From the NCBI RefSeq assembly GCF_030122805.1, contig NZ_CP126080.1, positions 3,663,001 through 3,727,000 on the forward strand: a stretch of 64,000 bases of DNA, written 5' to 3'. The notes beneath the pieces are model-generated. The model was not told the DNA's origin. It ran no database searches and was given only the letters and a program-made list of their open reading frames with translations. This DNA comes from Mesobacillus sp. AQ2. GTDB taxonomy: Bacteria > Bacillota > Bacilli > Bacillales > Cytobacillaceae. The translations under genes were made by a program, and so were the position numbers. Below are positions 1 through 9,311 of this stretch, piece after piece (positions within the stretch are counted from its first letter, which is position 1; each line of letters begins with the position of its first letter).

Positions 1-819
1 TCCTGCAAGCCATGGTCCGAAGATTCCGTATGATGTCCCTGTTACCCATCCTGGATCCGCTGTGCACCAGTAGACATCCTCTTCTTTAAGGTCTAGAACC
101 CATTTTGCGGTCTGGTAATGCTGGATCATCGCATTATGGACGTGCAGTACCCCTTTTGGCTTTCCAGTTGAACCGGAAGTGTAATGCAAAATCAGTCCAT
201 CCTTGCGGTCAACCCATTCGATATCCAGCTTTTTGCTTGCTTCAGAAAGCTTTTGTTTAAAATCAATATACCGATCATTAGCTTCCAGGTTGTCACCAAC
301 AAGAAGAATATGCTTCAAGTCTGGCAGCTCATCGACAGGAACACGTTCCAGCAGCTCAGGTGTCGTGACCAATACCTTTGCACCGCTGTCTTGAAGCCTG
401 TCCCGGACAGCTCCCTCCATGAACGCTTCAAATAATGGGCCTACGATTGCACCCAGTTTTACCGCCCCGAGAACTGCAAAATACAGTTCTGGAGAACGAG
501 GCATAAAGATAAATACGCGGTCCCCTTTTTCCACATCCGCGTATGTTTTAAATACGTTACCAGCTTTATTGGTAAGCTCCTTCATTTCTTTGAAGGTATA
601 TTTTTCCTTGCGCACCCCATCCTGATAATATAGCGCAATCTTATTTTTCCTGAAACTTTCTGCATGGCGGTCAATTGCTTCATATGCAATGTTGACCCTT
701 CCTGTATCAGACCAGGAAAACTCTTTTTCAGCTTCACCCCAATCAAATTGGCCATGAAGCTCTTCATAATTTTTTAAGTTATGATTCCCTTGCGTCACTG
801 GCAGCGCTTCCACTTTCAT
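1..819 (-). CDS. acsA: Acetyl-CoA synthetase AcsA, N-terminal part (runs off window)
   Basis: The first 273 codons of an AMP-forming acetate-CoA ligase, which converts acetate, ATP and CoA to acetyl-CoA in the cytoplasm; the C-terminal half lies outside the window. The adenylate-forming P-loop motif YTSGSTGKPKGV is at about residues 213-224, followed by a WCTADPGWVTGTSYG segment typical of AcsA. The ATG at 817-819 follows a GGGGGA ribosome site. It is divergent from acuABC, which modifies AcsA by lysine acetylation and deacetylation in B. subtilis. The arrangement and the CcpA site between the two units match the B. subtilis locus, so the assignment is firm. Confidence 0.97.
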   Translation of the reverse strand, partial: MKVEALPVTQGNHNLKNYEELHGQFDWGEAEKEFSWSDTGRVNIAYEAIDRHAESFRKNKIALYYQDGVRKEKYTFKEMKELTNKAGNVFKTYADVEKGDRVFIFMPRSPELYFAVLGAVKLGAIVGPLFEAFMEGAVRDRLQDSGAKVLVTTPELLERVPVDELPDLKHILLVGDNLEANDRYIDFKQKLSEASKKLDIEWVDRKDGLILHYTSGSTGKPKGVLHVHNAMIQHYQTAKWVLDLKEEDVYWCTADPGWVTGTSYGIFGPWLAG

Positions 820-854
820 GTATCCATCCCCCTTGGCTTATTTATTTAAAATAC

Positions 855-883
855 ATTATAGTATAAAAATTCGATTTTCTCAA
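855..883 (-). promoter_or_regulatory. acsA promoter (sigma-A type)
   Basis: Read on the minus strand there is a -35 box TTGAGA (878-883), a 17-bp spacer and a perfect -10 TATAAT (855-860), about 35 bp upstream of the acsA start codon. Five of six -35 bases match the consensus. Confidence 0.75.
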
Positions 884-971
884 TTTTTAAAATATTAGTA
901 GAAAAGAAAGTCTGGTTTCCCTGCCAGCTTTTTCTGCTGATAAAGTCCTTGTCTAAAAACAGAAAATTTTG

Positions 972-985
972 TGAAAGCGCTTTTA
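972..985 (+). promoter_or_regulatory. CcpA operator (cre) for acuABC/acsA
   Basis: TGAAAGCGCTTTTA matches the cre consensus TGWNANCGNTNWCA at all but one position. It ends 16 bp before the TATAAT -10 box (1002-1007) of acuA, so it covers the -35 region and should repress acuABC during growth on sugars. CcpA control of this intergenic region is established in B. subtilis. Confidence 0.75.
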
Positions 986-1044
986 TTTGTTAGATTTTAT
1001 GTATAATAGAATTATCGTTTTAATTGTTGACGGGTGGTGACTGA

Positions 1045-1677
1045 ATGGAACATAAAAAGACTTATAACGCAAAAGAACTGAAGACTCCTCATGGCCGTTT
1101 GATCATTGAAGGCCCGATTTCTCCTGAAAAACTGGCAAGCTATGAATTCCACGAAGATTTGGTGGCTTTCCGGCCTCCAGCCCAGCAGCACAAGGCGCTG
1201 GTTGAGATTTCCGGTCTGCCTGAAGGACGGATCATTGTGGCTCGTTCAGGGCATATGATCGTCGGCTATGTAACTTATCTGTATCCAGACCCGCTTGAGA
1301 GATGGTCTGAGGGAAAAATGGAAGATTTGATCGAACTTGGTGCAATCGAGGTCATACCTGAATTTCGCGGGTGCTCAGTCGGCAAGAATTTGCTGATGGT
1401 TTCCATGATGGATGACGCGATGGAAGATTATATCATTATAACTACTGAATATTACTGGCATTGGGACCTGAAAGGAACAGGGCTCAATGTATGGGAATAT
1501 CGAAAAGTCATGGAAAAAATGATGAATGCAGGCGGTCTTGTCTGGTACGCGACAGATGATCCTGAAATCAGTTCGCACCCGGCAAACTGTCTTATGGCAC
1601 GGATTGGCAAGAGAATTCCCCCTGAATCTGTGCAAAAGTTTGACCAACTGCGGTTCATGAACCGTTTTATGTATTAA
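1045..1677 (+). CDS. acuA: Protein lysine acetyltransferase AcuA (GNAT)
   Basis: A 210-residue GNAT acetyltransferase. In B. subtilis AcuA acetylates the catalytic lysine of AcsA and switches it off. The acetyl-CoA binding segment EVIPEFRGCSVGKNLL, at about residues 112-127, carries the R-G-x-x-x-G/A pyrophosphate loop. The ATG follows GGTGGTGA. It is the first gene of acuABC and is divergent from its target acsA. Length and order are as in B. subtilis. Confidence 0.95.
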   Translation: MEHKKTYNAKELKTPHGRLIIEGPISPEKLASYEFHEDLVAFRPPAQQHKALVEISGLPEGRIIVARSGHMIVGYVTYLYPDPLERWSEGKMEDLIELGAIEVIPEFRGCSVGKNLLMVSMMDDAMEDYIIITTEYYWHWDLKGTGLNVWEYRKVMEKMMNAGGLVWYATDDPEISSHPANCLMARIGKRIPPESVQKFDQLRFMNRFMY

Positions 1678-1716
1678 AGCTTAAAAGATACCTCATCAGT
1701 CAAGGAGGAAGGAATT

Positions 1717-2364
1717 ATGATCGTCGAGGAAATTATGAAAAAGAACGTCACGACGCTTTTTCCTGAAGATACCATTGCAGCCGCGATCAAACTGATGGCG
1801 GAAAATAAAATTCGGCATATTCCCATCGTGAATAAGGACCACGCAGTGATCGGACTCGTTTCCGATCGCGATATCAAGGATGCTGCCCCGTCGGTTTTCC
1901 ACTGGGATGAACATAAGGGGGAGCTTGATAATCCGGTAAAATCAATTATGACCACAAATGTGATCACCGGGCACCCTTTGGATTTCGTCGAAGAAATATC
2001 AGCTGTGTTCTATGAACATAATATCAGCTGCCTTCCAATCATCAATGACAGGAAGCTGGTAGGTATTGTAACAGAAACAGATCTGCTGCATACGCTTGTA
2101 GAGCTTACAGGCGCCCACCAGCCCGGCTCCCAGATTGAAGTAAAGGTTCCCAACAAAGCAGGCATGCTTTGCGAGATAGCATCCTTGATCAGTATGCGGA
2201 AGGCAAATATCCAAAGTGTACTTGTCTACCCTGACCAAAAGGATGAGCGGTACAAAATCCTCGTTGTAAGGATTCAGACGATGAATCCAATCGCAGTGAT
2301 CGAGGATCTGAAAAAAGCGGGACACCAAGTACTCTGGCCTAATCTCCCGGGTGTTTCATCATGA
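1717..2364 (+). CDS. acuB: AcuB, CBS-CBS-ACT domain protein
   Basis: A 215-residue protein with two CBS domains (about residues 1-60 and 75-130) and a C-terminal ACT domain (about 138-210). CBS pairs bind adenine nucleotides, and ACT domains bind small ligands such as amino acids. It is part of the acetoin/acetate utilisation operon; its biochemical role is not established even in B. subtilis. A GGAGG ribosome site (AAGGAGGAAGGAATT) precedes the ATG. The stop overlaps the acuC start by 4 bp (ATGA), so the two are translationally coupled. Confidence 0.93.
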   Translation: MIVEEIMKKNVTTLFPEDTIAAAIKLMAENKIRHIPIVNKDHAVIGLVSDRDIKDAAPSVFHWDEHKGELDNPVKSIMTTNVITGHPLDFVEEISAVFYEHNISCLPIINDRKLVGIVTETDLLHTLVELTGAHQPGSQIEVKVPNKAGMLCEIASLISMRKANIQSVLVYPDQKDERYKILVVRIQTMNPIAVIEDLKKAGHQVLWPNLPGVSS

Positions 2365-3533
2365 CCGACCGCTCTGTGTTTGTCTTTTCAGACGAGCTGC
2401 TGAACTACCGGTTCAGCAGCAACCATCCTTTTAACCAGATGCGGTTGAAGCTTACGCTGGATTTATTGCGTAAAATCGGCGCAATTGAGGACAGTCAGAT
2501 TGTTGCGCCACGGATGGCCACGGATGAGGAACTTCACCTCGTCCATGATCCCAATTTTGTAAACGCTGTTAAGCTTGCCGGCCAGGGAAAGCTTAAAGCT
2601 GAAACCGCGGAAGGATATGGACTGGGAACGGAAGACACGCCGATTTTTGACAATATGCATGAAGCAAGTGCTTTGCTTGTTGGCGGCACGCTGACGGCAG
2701 TGGATTATGTGATGAACGGAAAGGCTGATCATGCTTTGCACCTAGGCGGAGGCCTTCATCATGGGTTCCGCGGCAAAGCTTCGGGCTTCTGCATTTACAA
2801 TGACAGTTCTGTTGCGATTAAATACCTGCAGAAAAAATACAATGCACGGGTATTATATATCGATACCGATGCCCATCACGGCGATGGCGTTCAATGGTCA
2901 TTCTATGATGACCCGAATGTATGCACATTATCGATCCATGAAACCGGCCGCTATCTTTTCCCCGGTACAGGCAATGTGAATGAACGCGGGCAGGGCAAAG
3001 GCTACGGGTATTCTTTCAATATCCCGGTCGATGCTTTCACAGAGGATGACTCATGGCTTGATGCCTATCGAACATCACTGATTGAAATAGTCGAATTCTT
3101 CAAGCCTGATGTCATTCTGACGCAAAATGGTGCGGATGCCCACTATCTTGATCCATTGACCCATCTGTCGGCAACGATGAAAATCTATCGGGAAATTCCC
3201 AAGCTTGCCCATGAGGTTTCCCATAAATATTGCAGTGGCAAGTGGATTGCGGTTGGCGGCGGAGGCTACGACATTTGGCGCGTGGTACCAAGAGCCTGGT
3301 CACTGATCTGGCTTGAGATGATTGAAAACTCAAACTGTTATGGCAGTTTGCCGCAGGAATGGATCGATGAATGGAAGGATCAGGCACCTGTTGAATTGCC
3401 GCTTGAATGGGATGATCCAGAAAACTTATACCCGCCAATCCCGCGAAAACCGGAAATTACAGAAAAGAATGCCCAGACAGTCGAGAAAGCATTATATCCA
3501 ATCCGCTCTAATAAAAAATCAGAAACTGTGTAA
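2361..3533 (+). CDS. acuC: Acetoin utilisation protein AcuC (class I deacetylase)
   Basis: A 390-residue zinc deacetylase of the arginase/HDAC fold; in B. subtilis AcuC removes the acetyl group AcuA puts on AcsA. Visible signatures are the His-His charge relay in GGGLHHGFRG (about residues 129-138), the zinc-binding DTDAHHGDG segment (about 169-177), NGADAH, and the C-terminal GGGGYD. It is the last gene of acuABC, overlaps acuB by 4 bp and is followed by a terminator. In B. subtilis a stator gene pair (motPS) lies between acuC and ccpA; here that space holds only repeats. Confidence 0.95.
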   Translation: MTDRSVFVFSDELLNYRFSSNHPFNQMRLKLTLDLLRKIGAIEDSQIVAPRMATDEELHLVHDPNFVNAVKLAGQGKLKAETAEGYGLGTEDTPIFDNMHEASALLVGGTLTAVDYVMNGKADHALHLGGGLHHGFRGKASGFCIYNDSSVAIKYLQKKYNARVLYIDTDAHHGDGVQWSFYDDPNVCTLSIHETGRYLFPGTGNVNERGQGKGYGYSFNIPVDAFTEDDSWLDAYRTSLIEIVEFFKPDVILTQNGADAHYLDPLTHLSATMKIYREIPKLAHEVSHKYCSGKWIAVGGGGYDIWRVVPRAWSLIWLEMIENSNCYGSLPQEWIDEWKDQAPVELPLEWDDPENLYPPIPRKPEITEKNAQTVEKALYPIRSNKKSETV

Positions 3534-3540
3534 GTGCGAA

Positions 3541-3570
3541 ACCGGGTGTTTGTATCCCGGTTTTTTGTTT
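3541..3570 (+). terminator. Terminator of acuABC
   Basis: Hairpin ACCGGG / CCCGGT with a short loop followed by TTTTTTGTTTT, directly after the acuC stop. Confidence 0.85.
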
Positions 3571-3597
3571 TACAGAAGGGAGATATGCTGCAGGCAA

Positions 3598-3745
3598 GGT
3601 CGACATTTCGAGTTGGTCGAAAAAACTTGAAATGTGGTCGAAAAAACCGAAAATGTGGTCGAATTAATTTGAAAAGTGGTCGAAAAAACTGAAAAAGTGG
3701 TCGAATTAATTTGAAAAGTGATCGAATTAATTCAAAAAGTGGTCG
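3598..3745. repeat. 21-bp direct repeat array (GTGGTCG motif)
   Basis: The word GGTCG (once GATCG) starts at 3615, 3636, 3657, 3678, 3699, 3720 and 3741, exactly 21 bp apart each time. An off-phase copy is at 3598. The filler is A/T-rich (AAAAACTGAAAA or AATTAATTTGAAAA). The array lies in the convergent gap between acuC and ccpA. It holds no ORF with a ribosome site. The rest of the gap (3746-3888) shows nothing recognisable. Confidence 0.85.
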
Positions 3746-3888
3746 GCTTACTTTAAATTGTAGGCGTTAAGGTTAAATAAAAGCAGCCGAGACTTTCATT
3801 GGTTAGTGCTGTATCAGAAGATTTGGCAGTATTTTTTTATATCACGTTGGATTTCATCTTTTATAAGAGGATTTCACGTAATTTTGCT

Positions 3889-3920
3889 AAAAAAGCCCCT
3901 TGCATTTGCTGCAAGAGGCT
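3889..3920 (-). terminator. Terminator of ccpA
   Basis: On the minus strand GCCTCTTGCA / TGCAAGGGGC forms a 10-bp stem (one wobble) followed by a run of Ts, just after the ccpA stop. Confidence 0.85.
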
Positions 3921-3927
3921 GCTCAGA

Positions 3928-4926
3928 TTATTTCGTTGAATCCCTGTTTTCGATCCGGTGTGGCAGGACGACGATATTCTCATCCACTTTTTCTTTGTTC
4001 ATGTATTTCGTCAATAAGCGCATGGCAACTGCTCCGATATCGTATAAAGGCTGGACAACCGTTGTAAGCTGAGGGCGTACCATTAATGTCAATCTTGTAT
4101 TGTCCGAAGCGATTACTTCGAAATCTTTTGGAACGCTGTATCCTCGGTCAAAAGCACCGTGGATGACCCCAAGTGCCATTTCATCCGACCCGACCAGGAT
4201 TGCTGTTGGCTTCTTGTCGAGCTCGAGGATTCTTTCAATTGCCTCGAGACCTGAATCATACGTATAATCTCCCTCGACCACAAGCTCTTCGTTATACTGA
4301 ATTCCTGCGTCTTTTAATGCACGCTTGTATCCTTCAAGCTTTTTATCCTTGTTGATTGGCTCCAGCTGCGGCCCAATCACGAATGCAATTTCCTTATGGC
4401 CTTTTTCTACAAAAGTAGAAACTGCATCGAATGTCGCCTGCTCATAGTCGATATTTACAGATGGTATTTCACCTGTTTCCTCGATTGAGCCTGCGAGGAC
4501 GATTGGCACTGGTGACTTTTTGAATTCCTCAACATGTTCTTCCTTAATATTGCCACCCATGAAAACAATTCCATCAACTTGTTTGCCAAGCATAGTGTTC
4601 AGCAAATGCAGCTCTTTTTCAATGTTTTGGTCAGAGTTGCTCAAGATAATATTGTATTTATACATTGTAGCAATATCTTCGATTCCCCTTGCCAGCTCCG
4701 CAAAAAACGGGCTTGCAATATCGGGAATGATTACGCCGACAGTTGTTGTCTTTTTGCTTGCCAGTCCGCGTGCAACCGCATTCGGACGGTAGCCAAGACG
4801 GTCAATGACCTCCATGACTTTCTTTCTTGTTGCTGGCTTAACATTCGGGTTTCCATTGACAACACGTGAAACCGTTGCCATTGAAACGTTCGCTTCCCGT
4901 GCAACATCATATATTGTAATATTCAT
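3928..4926 (-). CDS. ccpA: Catabolite control protein A
   Basis: A 332-residue LacI/GalR regulator, the master of carbon catabolite control, which binds cre sites with HPr-Ser-P as co-repressor. The N-terminal helix-turn-helix ([20 protein letters not shown]) and hinge helix ([14 protein letters not shown]) are intact, followed by a periplasmic-binding-like core. The ATG follows AAGGAG. Candidate cre sites it would read are visible in this window next to acuA, lctP, lutA and gntP. Adjacent aroA is the B. subtilis arrangement. Confidence 0.97.
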   Translation of the reverse strand: MNITIYDVAREANVSMATVSRVVNGNPNVKPATRKKVMEVIDRLGYRPNAVARGLASKKTTTVGVIIPDIASPFFAELARGIEDIATMYKYNIILSNSDQNIEKELHLLNTMLGKQVDGIVFMGGNIKEEHVEEFKKSPVPIVLAGSIEETGEIPSVNIDYEQATFDAVSTFVEKGHKEIAFVIGPQLEPINKDKKLEGYKRALKDAGIQYNEELVVEGDYTYDSGLEAIERILELDKKPTAILVGSDEMALGVIHGAFDRGYSVPKDFEVIASDNTRLTLMVRPQLTTVVQPLYDIGAVAMRLLTKYMNKEKVDENIVVLPHRIENRDSTK

Positions 4927-5150
4927 CTATTTCACTCCTTAAGGTAATAAACGGCACTTTTCGCTTAGTTTACAGCAAAAATTGAAACTATAATCATTTT
5001 TTGAGTTTGTGATTATATGTACAAGTTTAATTATGTTATTAATCATACGATATCCACAACAATCCCGCAATCTGAACATCTTATTTTTATATATTTTTAT
5101 TGCGATCTGGATATTGTCTTCTTTTTAAGTTACCCCTAATTGCTCATGAA

Positions 5151-5180
5151 AAAAACCTTCCTTTTTAAAGGAAGGTTTCT
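5151..5180 (-). terminator. Terminator of aroA
   Basis: Perfect palindrome AAACCTTCC ... GGAAGGTTT (5153-5178) followed on the minus strand by a T-run, immediately after the stop of the DAHP synthase gene. It separates that gene from ccpA. Confidence 0.9.
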
Positions 5181-5186
5181 TAAACT

Positions 5187-6260
5187 TTACACTCTTACAA
5201 ATGGAGTGGATTTTAATCCCTCTAAAAATTCATCAAACTGTTTAAGATCCATTTGCTGTGCGTTGTCGGACAAAGCGACTGCTGGATCTGGATGCACCTC
5301 TGCCATGACGCCATCTGCTCCGATTGCCAGTGCGGCTCTAGCTGCCGGCAGCAATAAATCCCTTCTGCCAGTTGAGTGGGTAACGTCCACCATGACCGGC
5401 AGATGTGTTTCCTTTTTCAGGATAGGCACTGCGGAAATATCAAGCGTATTCCGGGTAGCTTTTTCATATGTCCGGATTCCGCGCTCGCATAGAATGATTT
5501 GGCCATTTCCCTGTGCCATGATGTATTCAGCGGCATTAATGAATTCTTCAATCGTAGCGGCAAGCCCGCGTTTTAATAAAATCGGCTTGTTCACTGCCCC
5601 TGCTGCTTTAAGAAGCTCGAAGTTTTGCATATTGCGGGCACCGATCTGTATGACATCCAGATAATCCACGGCAATTTCAATGTCAGCAGGTGTGACGATT
5701 TCACTGATGACAGCTAGATCATACTCATCCGCAACTCTTTTTAAAATCTTCAGTCCTTCGACACCTAATCCCTGGAAGTCATAAGGTGAAGTCCTTGGTT
5801 TAAAAGCACCGCCGCGAAGCAACTTGAAGCCTTTCGCTTTAACCGCTTCCGCCACTGTGGCTACTTGTTCATATGACTCGACTGAACATGGACCGAAAAC
5901 AAAGTCCGGAGTTCCATCGCCAATTTTCAATCCTTTAATATCTATTATCGTATCTTCAGGCTTTTTCTTCCTGGAAACAAGAAGAGCTTTGCGGTGGTCA
6001 TCTGATTGAAGTTCAAGTCCGGCTTTGAAAATTTCCTTGAAGATATGCTCAATCGTGGAATTTTCAAAAGGCCCATTATTGCTTTCCTTGATCAAATCGA
6101 GCATTTCTCGTTCACGAACAGGGTCATAACGATAGACGCCCTGTGTTTCTTTTGCACGGCCAATTTCCTGGACGAGCAGGGCTCTTTCATTAATTAATGA
6201 GAGAAGCTCTAAATTCAATTCATCCACACGATTCCTAAGCTGGTCAAGATTTTTTGTCAT
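5187..6260 (-). CDS. aroA: Bifunctional chorismate mutase / DAHP synthase
   Basis: 357 residues from the ATG at 6258-6260. Residues about 1-85 are an AroQ-type chorismate mutase, which in this family gives feedback sensing of chorismate/prephenate. Residues about 100-357 are a KDO8P/DAHP-synthase barrel joining PEP and erythrose-4-phosphate at the entry to the shikimate pathway ([40 protein letters not shown] motifs). An upstream in-frame ATG at 6285-6287 has a poor ribosome site, whereas AAAGGA lies about 11 nt before 6260, and 357 residues fits B. subtilis AroA (358). A structured leader may precede it. Confidence 0.93.
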   Translation of the reverse strand: MTKNLDQLRNRVDELNLELLSLINERALLVQEIGRAKETQGVYRYDPVREREMLDLIKESNNGPFENSTIEHIFKEIFKAGLELQSDDHRKALLVSRKKKPEDTIIDIKGLKIGDGTPDFVFGPCSVESYEQVATVAEAVKAKGFKLLRGGAFKPRTSPYDFQGLGVEGLKILKRVADEYDLAVISEIVTPADIEIAVDYLDVIQIGARNMQNFELLKAAGAVNKPILLKRGLAATIEEFINAAEYIMAQGNGQIILCERGIRTYEKATRNTLDISAVPILKKETHLPVMVDVTHSTGRRDLLLPAARAALAIGADGVMAEVHPDPAVALSDNAQQMDLKQFDEFLEGLKSTPFVRV

Positions 6261-6403
6261 TTTCCTTCCCGTCCTTTCGAAATTCATTTTAGCCCTACCT
6301 TTAAGAATCATCAAGAAAAGAACACCAGGTTCTTTTAATGCCAGGATGAGAAACAGTGATCACCTGAATCTTCTTTATAGCGATAGAGTTGTATGGTGCT
6401 TTT

Positions 6404-6467
6404 TTAATATCGTCGGCTTTCTGGAGCCCTGGCCTAAAGCAAAGGCATCAGAGACCGATAATATTAA
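6404..6467 (-). ncRNA. Candidate structured leader of aroA
   Basis: On the minus strand TTAATATTATCGG (6455-6467) pairs with CCGACGATATTAA (6404-6416) to give a 13-bp stem with one wobble and one mismatch, enclosing a smaller GCCT...AGGC hairpin. A promoter-like TTTTCA (6536-6541), 17 bp, TATATT (6513-6518) lies upstream, so the element would sit in a leader of about 245 nt. There is no T-run after the stem, so it is not a plain terminator. I do not recognise a known riboswitch class. Confidence 0.35.
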
Positions 6468-6632
6468 GAGGGCCTTATGTAAAGAGCCTCATGTACTGTG
6501 GTTAAGCTATACAATATAATAAAAGTAATTATATCTGAAAAAAATATCGTTGTCACGCATTTTTCTTTAATAATTAAACGCTTTTAAGCGATAAAGCATC
6601 ATATGATACTTTAAGTTAGAGGGTGCACGAAT

Positions 6633-8792
6633 TTGCAAGTTAATAATAAACTTTTTGCGTTAGATATCGGGACGCGTTCCGTAGTGGGAATCATCCTGGA
6701 AGAAACTGATGGACATTATGAAGCAATCGAAATCATAATCCGTGAACACAAGGATCGAGCGATGCTGGACGGCCAGATCCATGACGTCCTCTCCGTATCA
6801 GACATCATTTCTGAAATCAAAGAAGAATTGGAAGTTACACATGGCCCGTTAACCAAGGTTTGTGTGGCTGCAGCCGGCCGCGCCTTGAAAACAGAACGTT
6901 CAAAAGCAATTATCGATATTTCTGGCAATCCGATGTTTTCGAAGCAAGATATCCTCCATCTTGAACTAAGTGCTGTCCAGCTTGCACAAGCTGCCGTAGC
7001 TGGAGAAAAAAGCAATGATCTGGGGCATCACTATTATTGTGTCGGATATTCTGTGCTTTATTACCAGCTTGATGGAGAAGTAATCGGGAGCCTGATCGAT
7101 CAGCGCGGATCAGAGGCTTCTGTTGAAATCATTGCAACCTTCCTTCCTAAAGTGGTCGTGGAGTCACTGCTTGCCGCTTTGGATCGGGCTGGTCTGGAGA
7201 TGGACGCCCTGACACTCGAACCGATTGCCGCAATCAATGTATTGATACCTGCTTCAATGAGAAGATTGAACGTTGCCCTCGTTGATATCGGTGCGGGGAC
7301 ATCAGATATCGCGCTCACGGATTCAGGGACTGTAATCGCGTATGGAATGGTGCCAGTTGCCGGAGACGAAATAACTGAAGCTGTCAGCGATGAATTCCTG
7401 CTCGACTTCCCTCTTGCTGAAAAAGCAAAGCGGGAGCTGCTCGAAAATGAATCCATTACCATTACCGACATACTTGGGTTCGAGACTGTCATCAGCAAAG
7501 AGGAAGCGATCGAAAGGATCACCCCTGCGATTGACCGCCTGGCAGAAACGATTGGTGATGAAATCCTGAGATTGAATAACGATAAATCACCAAAAGCAGT
7601 CATGCTTGTCGGTGGGGGCAGCCTGACACCTGATTTGACCAGAAGGCTTGCAAACAAGCTGAACCTGCCGGACAACAGAGTTGCCATCCGAGGTCTTGAT
7701 GCCATCTCATCTGTTTCATTTGCGAGCCATATCACGAAAGGACCCGAGCTTGTCACGCCAATCGGAATCGCGATTGCGGCAAGACAATCCCCTGTCCAGT
7801 ATCATACGGTATACGTGAATGGACAGCCGGTGAGGCTTTTCGAAGTCAATAAATTGACCGTAGGAGACTGTCTGCTGGCCGCAGGCATCAAAATGAATAA
7901 GCTGTACGGCAAACCGGGACTTGCGATGATTGTCAGCCTGAATGGCAAGAATGTGACCATACCCGGCAAACATGGGCAGCCACCTGTTTTACTGAAAAAT
8001 GATATACCTTGTACTTTTGATGATCAGGTGGATGGAGGCGATCAGCTGACTGTCGAGAAGGGTCAGGATGGTGTCAGAACAGCGCTGACACTCGAAGATT
8101 TGATTGGAGAGTTTCCTGCCAAAACTATCATCCTCAATGGAGAAAGGTATGAAATAAGGTCAAAATTGACCTGCAATGGCCTGCGTGTCCCGATTTCACA
8201 GCAAGTTGCCGACAGGGACGAAATCAGCTTTGAGATGGCAGACACAATTGAAGACGCACTGAAGGAACTCAATCAGGCAGAAATCCTTAGGGATACACGC
8301 CCTTTCTATGTCAAGATTGACGGGAAGGAACAAAAGATTGCGGAGTTCATGAGAAAAATTCATGTGAATAATGTGCCAGCCAGCCTGAATAATAAATTTG
8401 ACCACCTTGATACGATACGCTTTGAAAAGGGAACAGAACCCACACTCCGAAGACTTACAGAGTTACTTGGCATACGGGCGATGGACACTATGCCTATCTT
8501 CTTTAATGGACAGCAGATCCAGCTGGAGCACGAAATAACAGCGTTCGTCAGGGAAGGTACCAGGATTGGGATGGACGAGCAAATCTTTAACGGAGACCAG
8601 ATTACTACAAAACAAAAAGAGGTGCAGCCATTCATATTCCAGGATGTTTTCAATTTTGCCCAAATCGATATTCCCAAGGAGACACGCGGATTCACTTTGT
8701 TGAAAAACGGTGATAAAGCAGCGTTTGACGATTGTCTTGCACCAGGGGACGAGTTAAATATCACTTTTGAAAATCCGGTCAGTATAAAGTAA
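6633..8792 (+). CDS. FtsA-domain ATPase-like protein, 719 aa
   Basis: The N-terminal ~380 residues resemble the actin-like FtsA/PilM fold: phosphate-1 motif LDIGTRSV (residues 9-16), phosphate-2 VDIGAGTSD (about 217-225) and adenosine motif LVGGGSLTPDL (about 324-334). The C-terminal ~330 residues are not part of FtsA and look like serial small beta-rich units (lines beginning YVNGQPV, LNGKNVTI, LNGERYEI, FNGQQIQL). No membrane anchor is obvious. The start is a TTG 9 nt after AGAGGG. It is a single-gene unit with its own terminator. It is too long for FtsA (about 440), so a division role is only suggested by homology; function unknown. Confidence 0.8.
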   Translation: MQVNNKLFALDIGTRSVVGIILEETDGHYEAIEIIIREHKDRAMLDGQIHDVLSVSDIISEIKEELEVTHGPLTKVCVAAAGRALKTERSKAIIDISGNPMFSKQDILHLELSAVQLAQAAVAGEKSNDLGHHYYCVGYSVLYYQLDGEVIGSLIDQRGSEASVEIIATFLPKVVVESLLAALDRAGLEMDALTLEPIAAINVLIPASMRRLNVALVDIGAGTSDIALTDSGTVIAYGMVPVAGDEITEAVSDEFLLDFPLAEKAKRELLENESITITDILGFETVISKEEAIERITPAIDRLAETIGDEILRLNNDKSPKAVMLVGGGSLTPDLTRRLANKLNLPDNRVAIRGLDAISSVSFASHITKGPELVTPIGIAIAARQSPVQYHTVYVNGQPVRLFEVNKLTVGDCLLAAGIKMNKLYGKPGLAMIVSLNGKNVTIPGKHGQPPVLLKNDIPCTFDDQVDGGDQLTVEKGQDGVRTALTLEDLIGEFPAKTIILNGERYEIRSKLTCNGLRVPISQQVADRDEISFEMADTIEDALKELNQAEILRDTRPFYVKIDGKEQKIAEFMRKIHVNNVPASLNNKFDHLDTIRFEKGTEPTLRRLTELLGIRAMDTMPIFFNGQQIQLEHEITAFVREGTRIGMDEQIFNGDQITTKQKEVQPFIFQDVFNFAQIDIPKETRGFTLLKNGDKAAFDDCLAPGDELNITFENPVSIK

Positions 8793-8818
8793 AAAACATC
8801 CTTTCGGATGTTTTTTTA
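8791..8818. terminator. Bidirectional terminator
   Basis: AAAAAACATCC TTTC GGATGTTTTTTT is a near-perfect hairpin with T-runs on both strands, serving the FtsA-like gene (+) and ytxJ (-), whose stop codon lies inside it. Confidence 0.9.
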
Positions 8819-9145
8819 CTTTAGATTCTCTTCTTTTGCCGCAGACAGCGATTTTGCCGTGATTTTAAAGTGAGAAGCATGCCAAGCGACATCAGAATTG
8901 ACAAATAGAATAGCCTGTGGCGATTCATGCTTAACATGGAATTTCTCGGCAATATGGTTTGATAGATCGCGGGAATCCTGGACAGTTAAATAATATAATT
9001 GGCCGTTGCTTTTTTGCTCGAACTTGGCAAACTCATCATACCCAGCTGCGCTGATTGGACAGGTTGTGCTGTGCTTCAGCATGAAGAACGTTTCACCGGA
9101 ATCGACAAGCTTATCGAATTCTTCAATGGAATTAATTTTTTGCAT
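8816..9145 (-). CDS. ytxJ: Monothiol bacilliredoxin YtxJ/BrxC
   Basis: 109 residues, thioredoxin fold. The active-site motif TCPIS (Cys29) is that of the BrxC/YtxJ family, which removes bacillithiol from S-bacillithiolated proteins in the cytoplasm. The start was moved to the ATG at 9143-9145, which follows AAGGAGAGAG; a longer frame upstream lacks a ribosome site. Last gene of the ytxGHJ set; a hairpin separates it from ytxH, so it may rely on read-through or its own weak promoter. Confidence 0.9.
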   Translation of the reverse strand: MQKINSIEEFDKLVDSGETFFMLKHSTTCPISAAGYDEFAKFEQKSNGQLYYLTVQDSRDLSNHIAEKFHVKHESPQAILFVNSDVAWHASHFKITAKSLSAAKEENLK

Positions 9146-9267
9146 CCTACTCTCTCCTTTTTCATGGCTCTGATCGCTTTGCCTATTTATCATTCCTGAT
9201 GATTCGCGAATACTTTGCAGAACGTTGAAGTGATTATCTATGCGAAAAAAGCTCTTTAAATAAAAAT

Positions 9268-9301
9268 AAACGGTGAAGTAATCTTACCACTTCACCGTTT
9301 A
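9268..9301 (-). terminator. Hairpin between ytxH and ytxJ
   Basis: AAACGGTGAAGT / ACTTCACCGTTT with a T-rich tail (TATTTTTATTT) on the minus strand. It probably ends or attenuates the ytxGH transcript. Confidence 0.75.
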
Positions 9302-9311
9302 CAAGACAAAC

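Noticed and set aside
871-886. Second cre next to the acsA promoter
   Set aside because: The CG-containing AAAATTCGATTTTC shares too few consensus positions.
6574-6590. cre site upstream of the FtsA-like gene
   Set aside because: The AAACGCTTTTAAGCG region has three mismatches to the cre consensus.
7100-7756. 218-aa ORF on the minus strand
   Set aside because: Antisense shadow of the FtsA-like gene.
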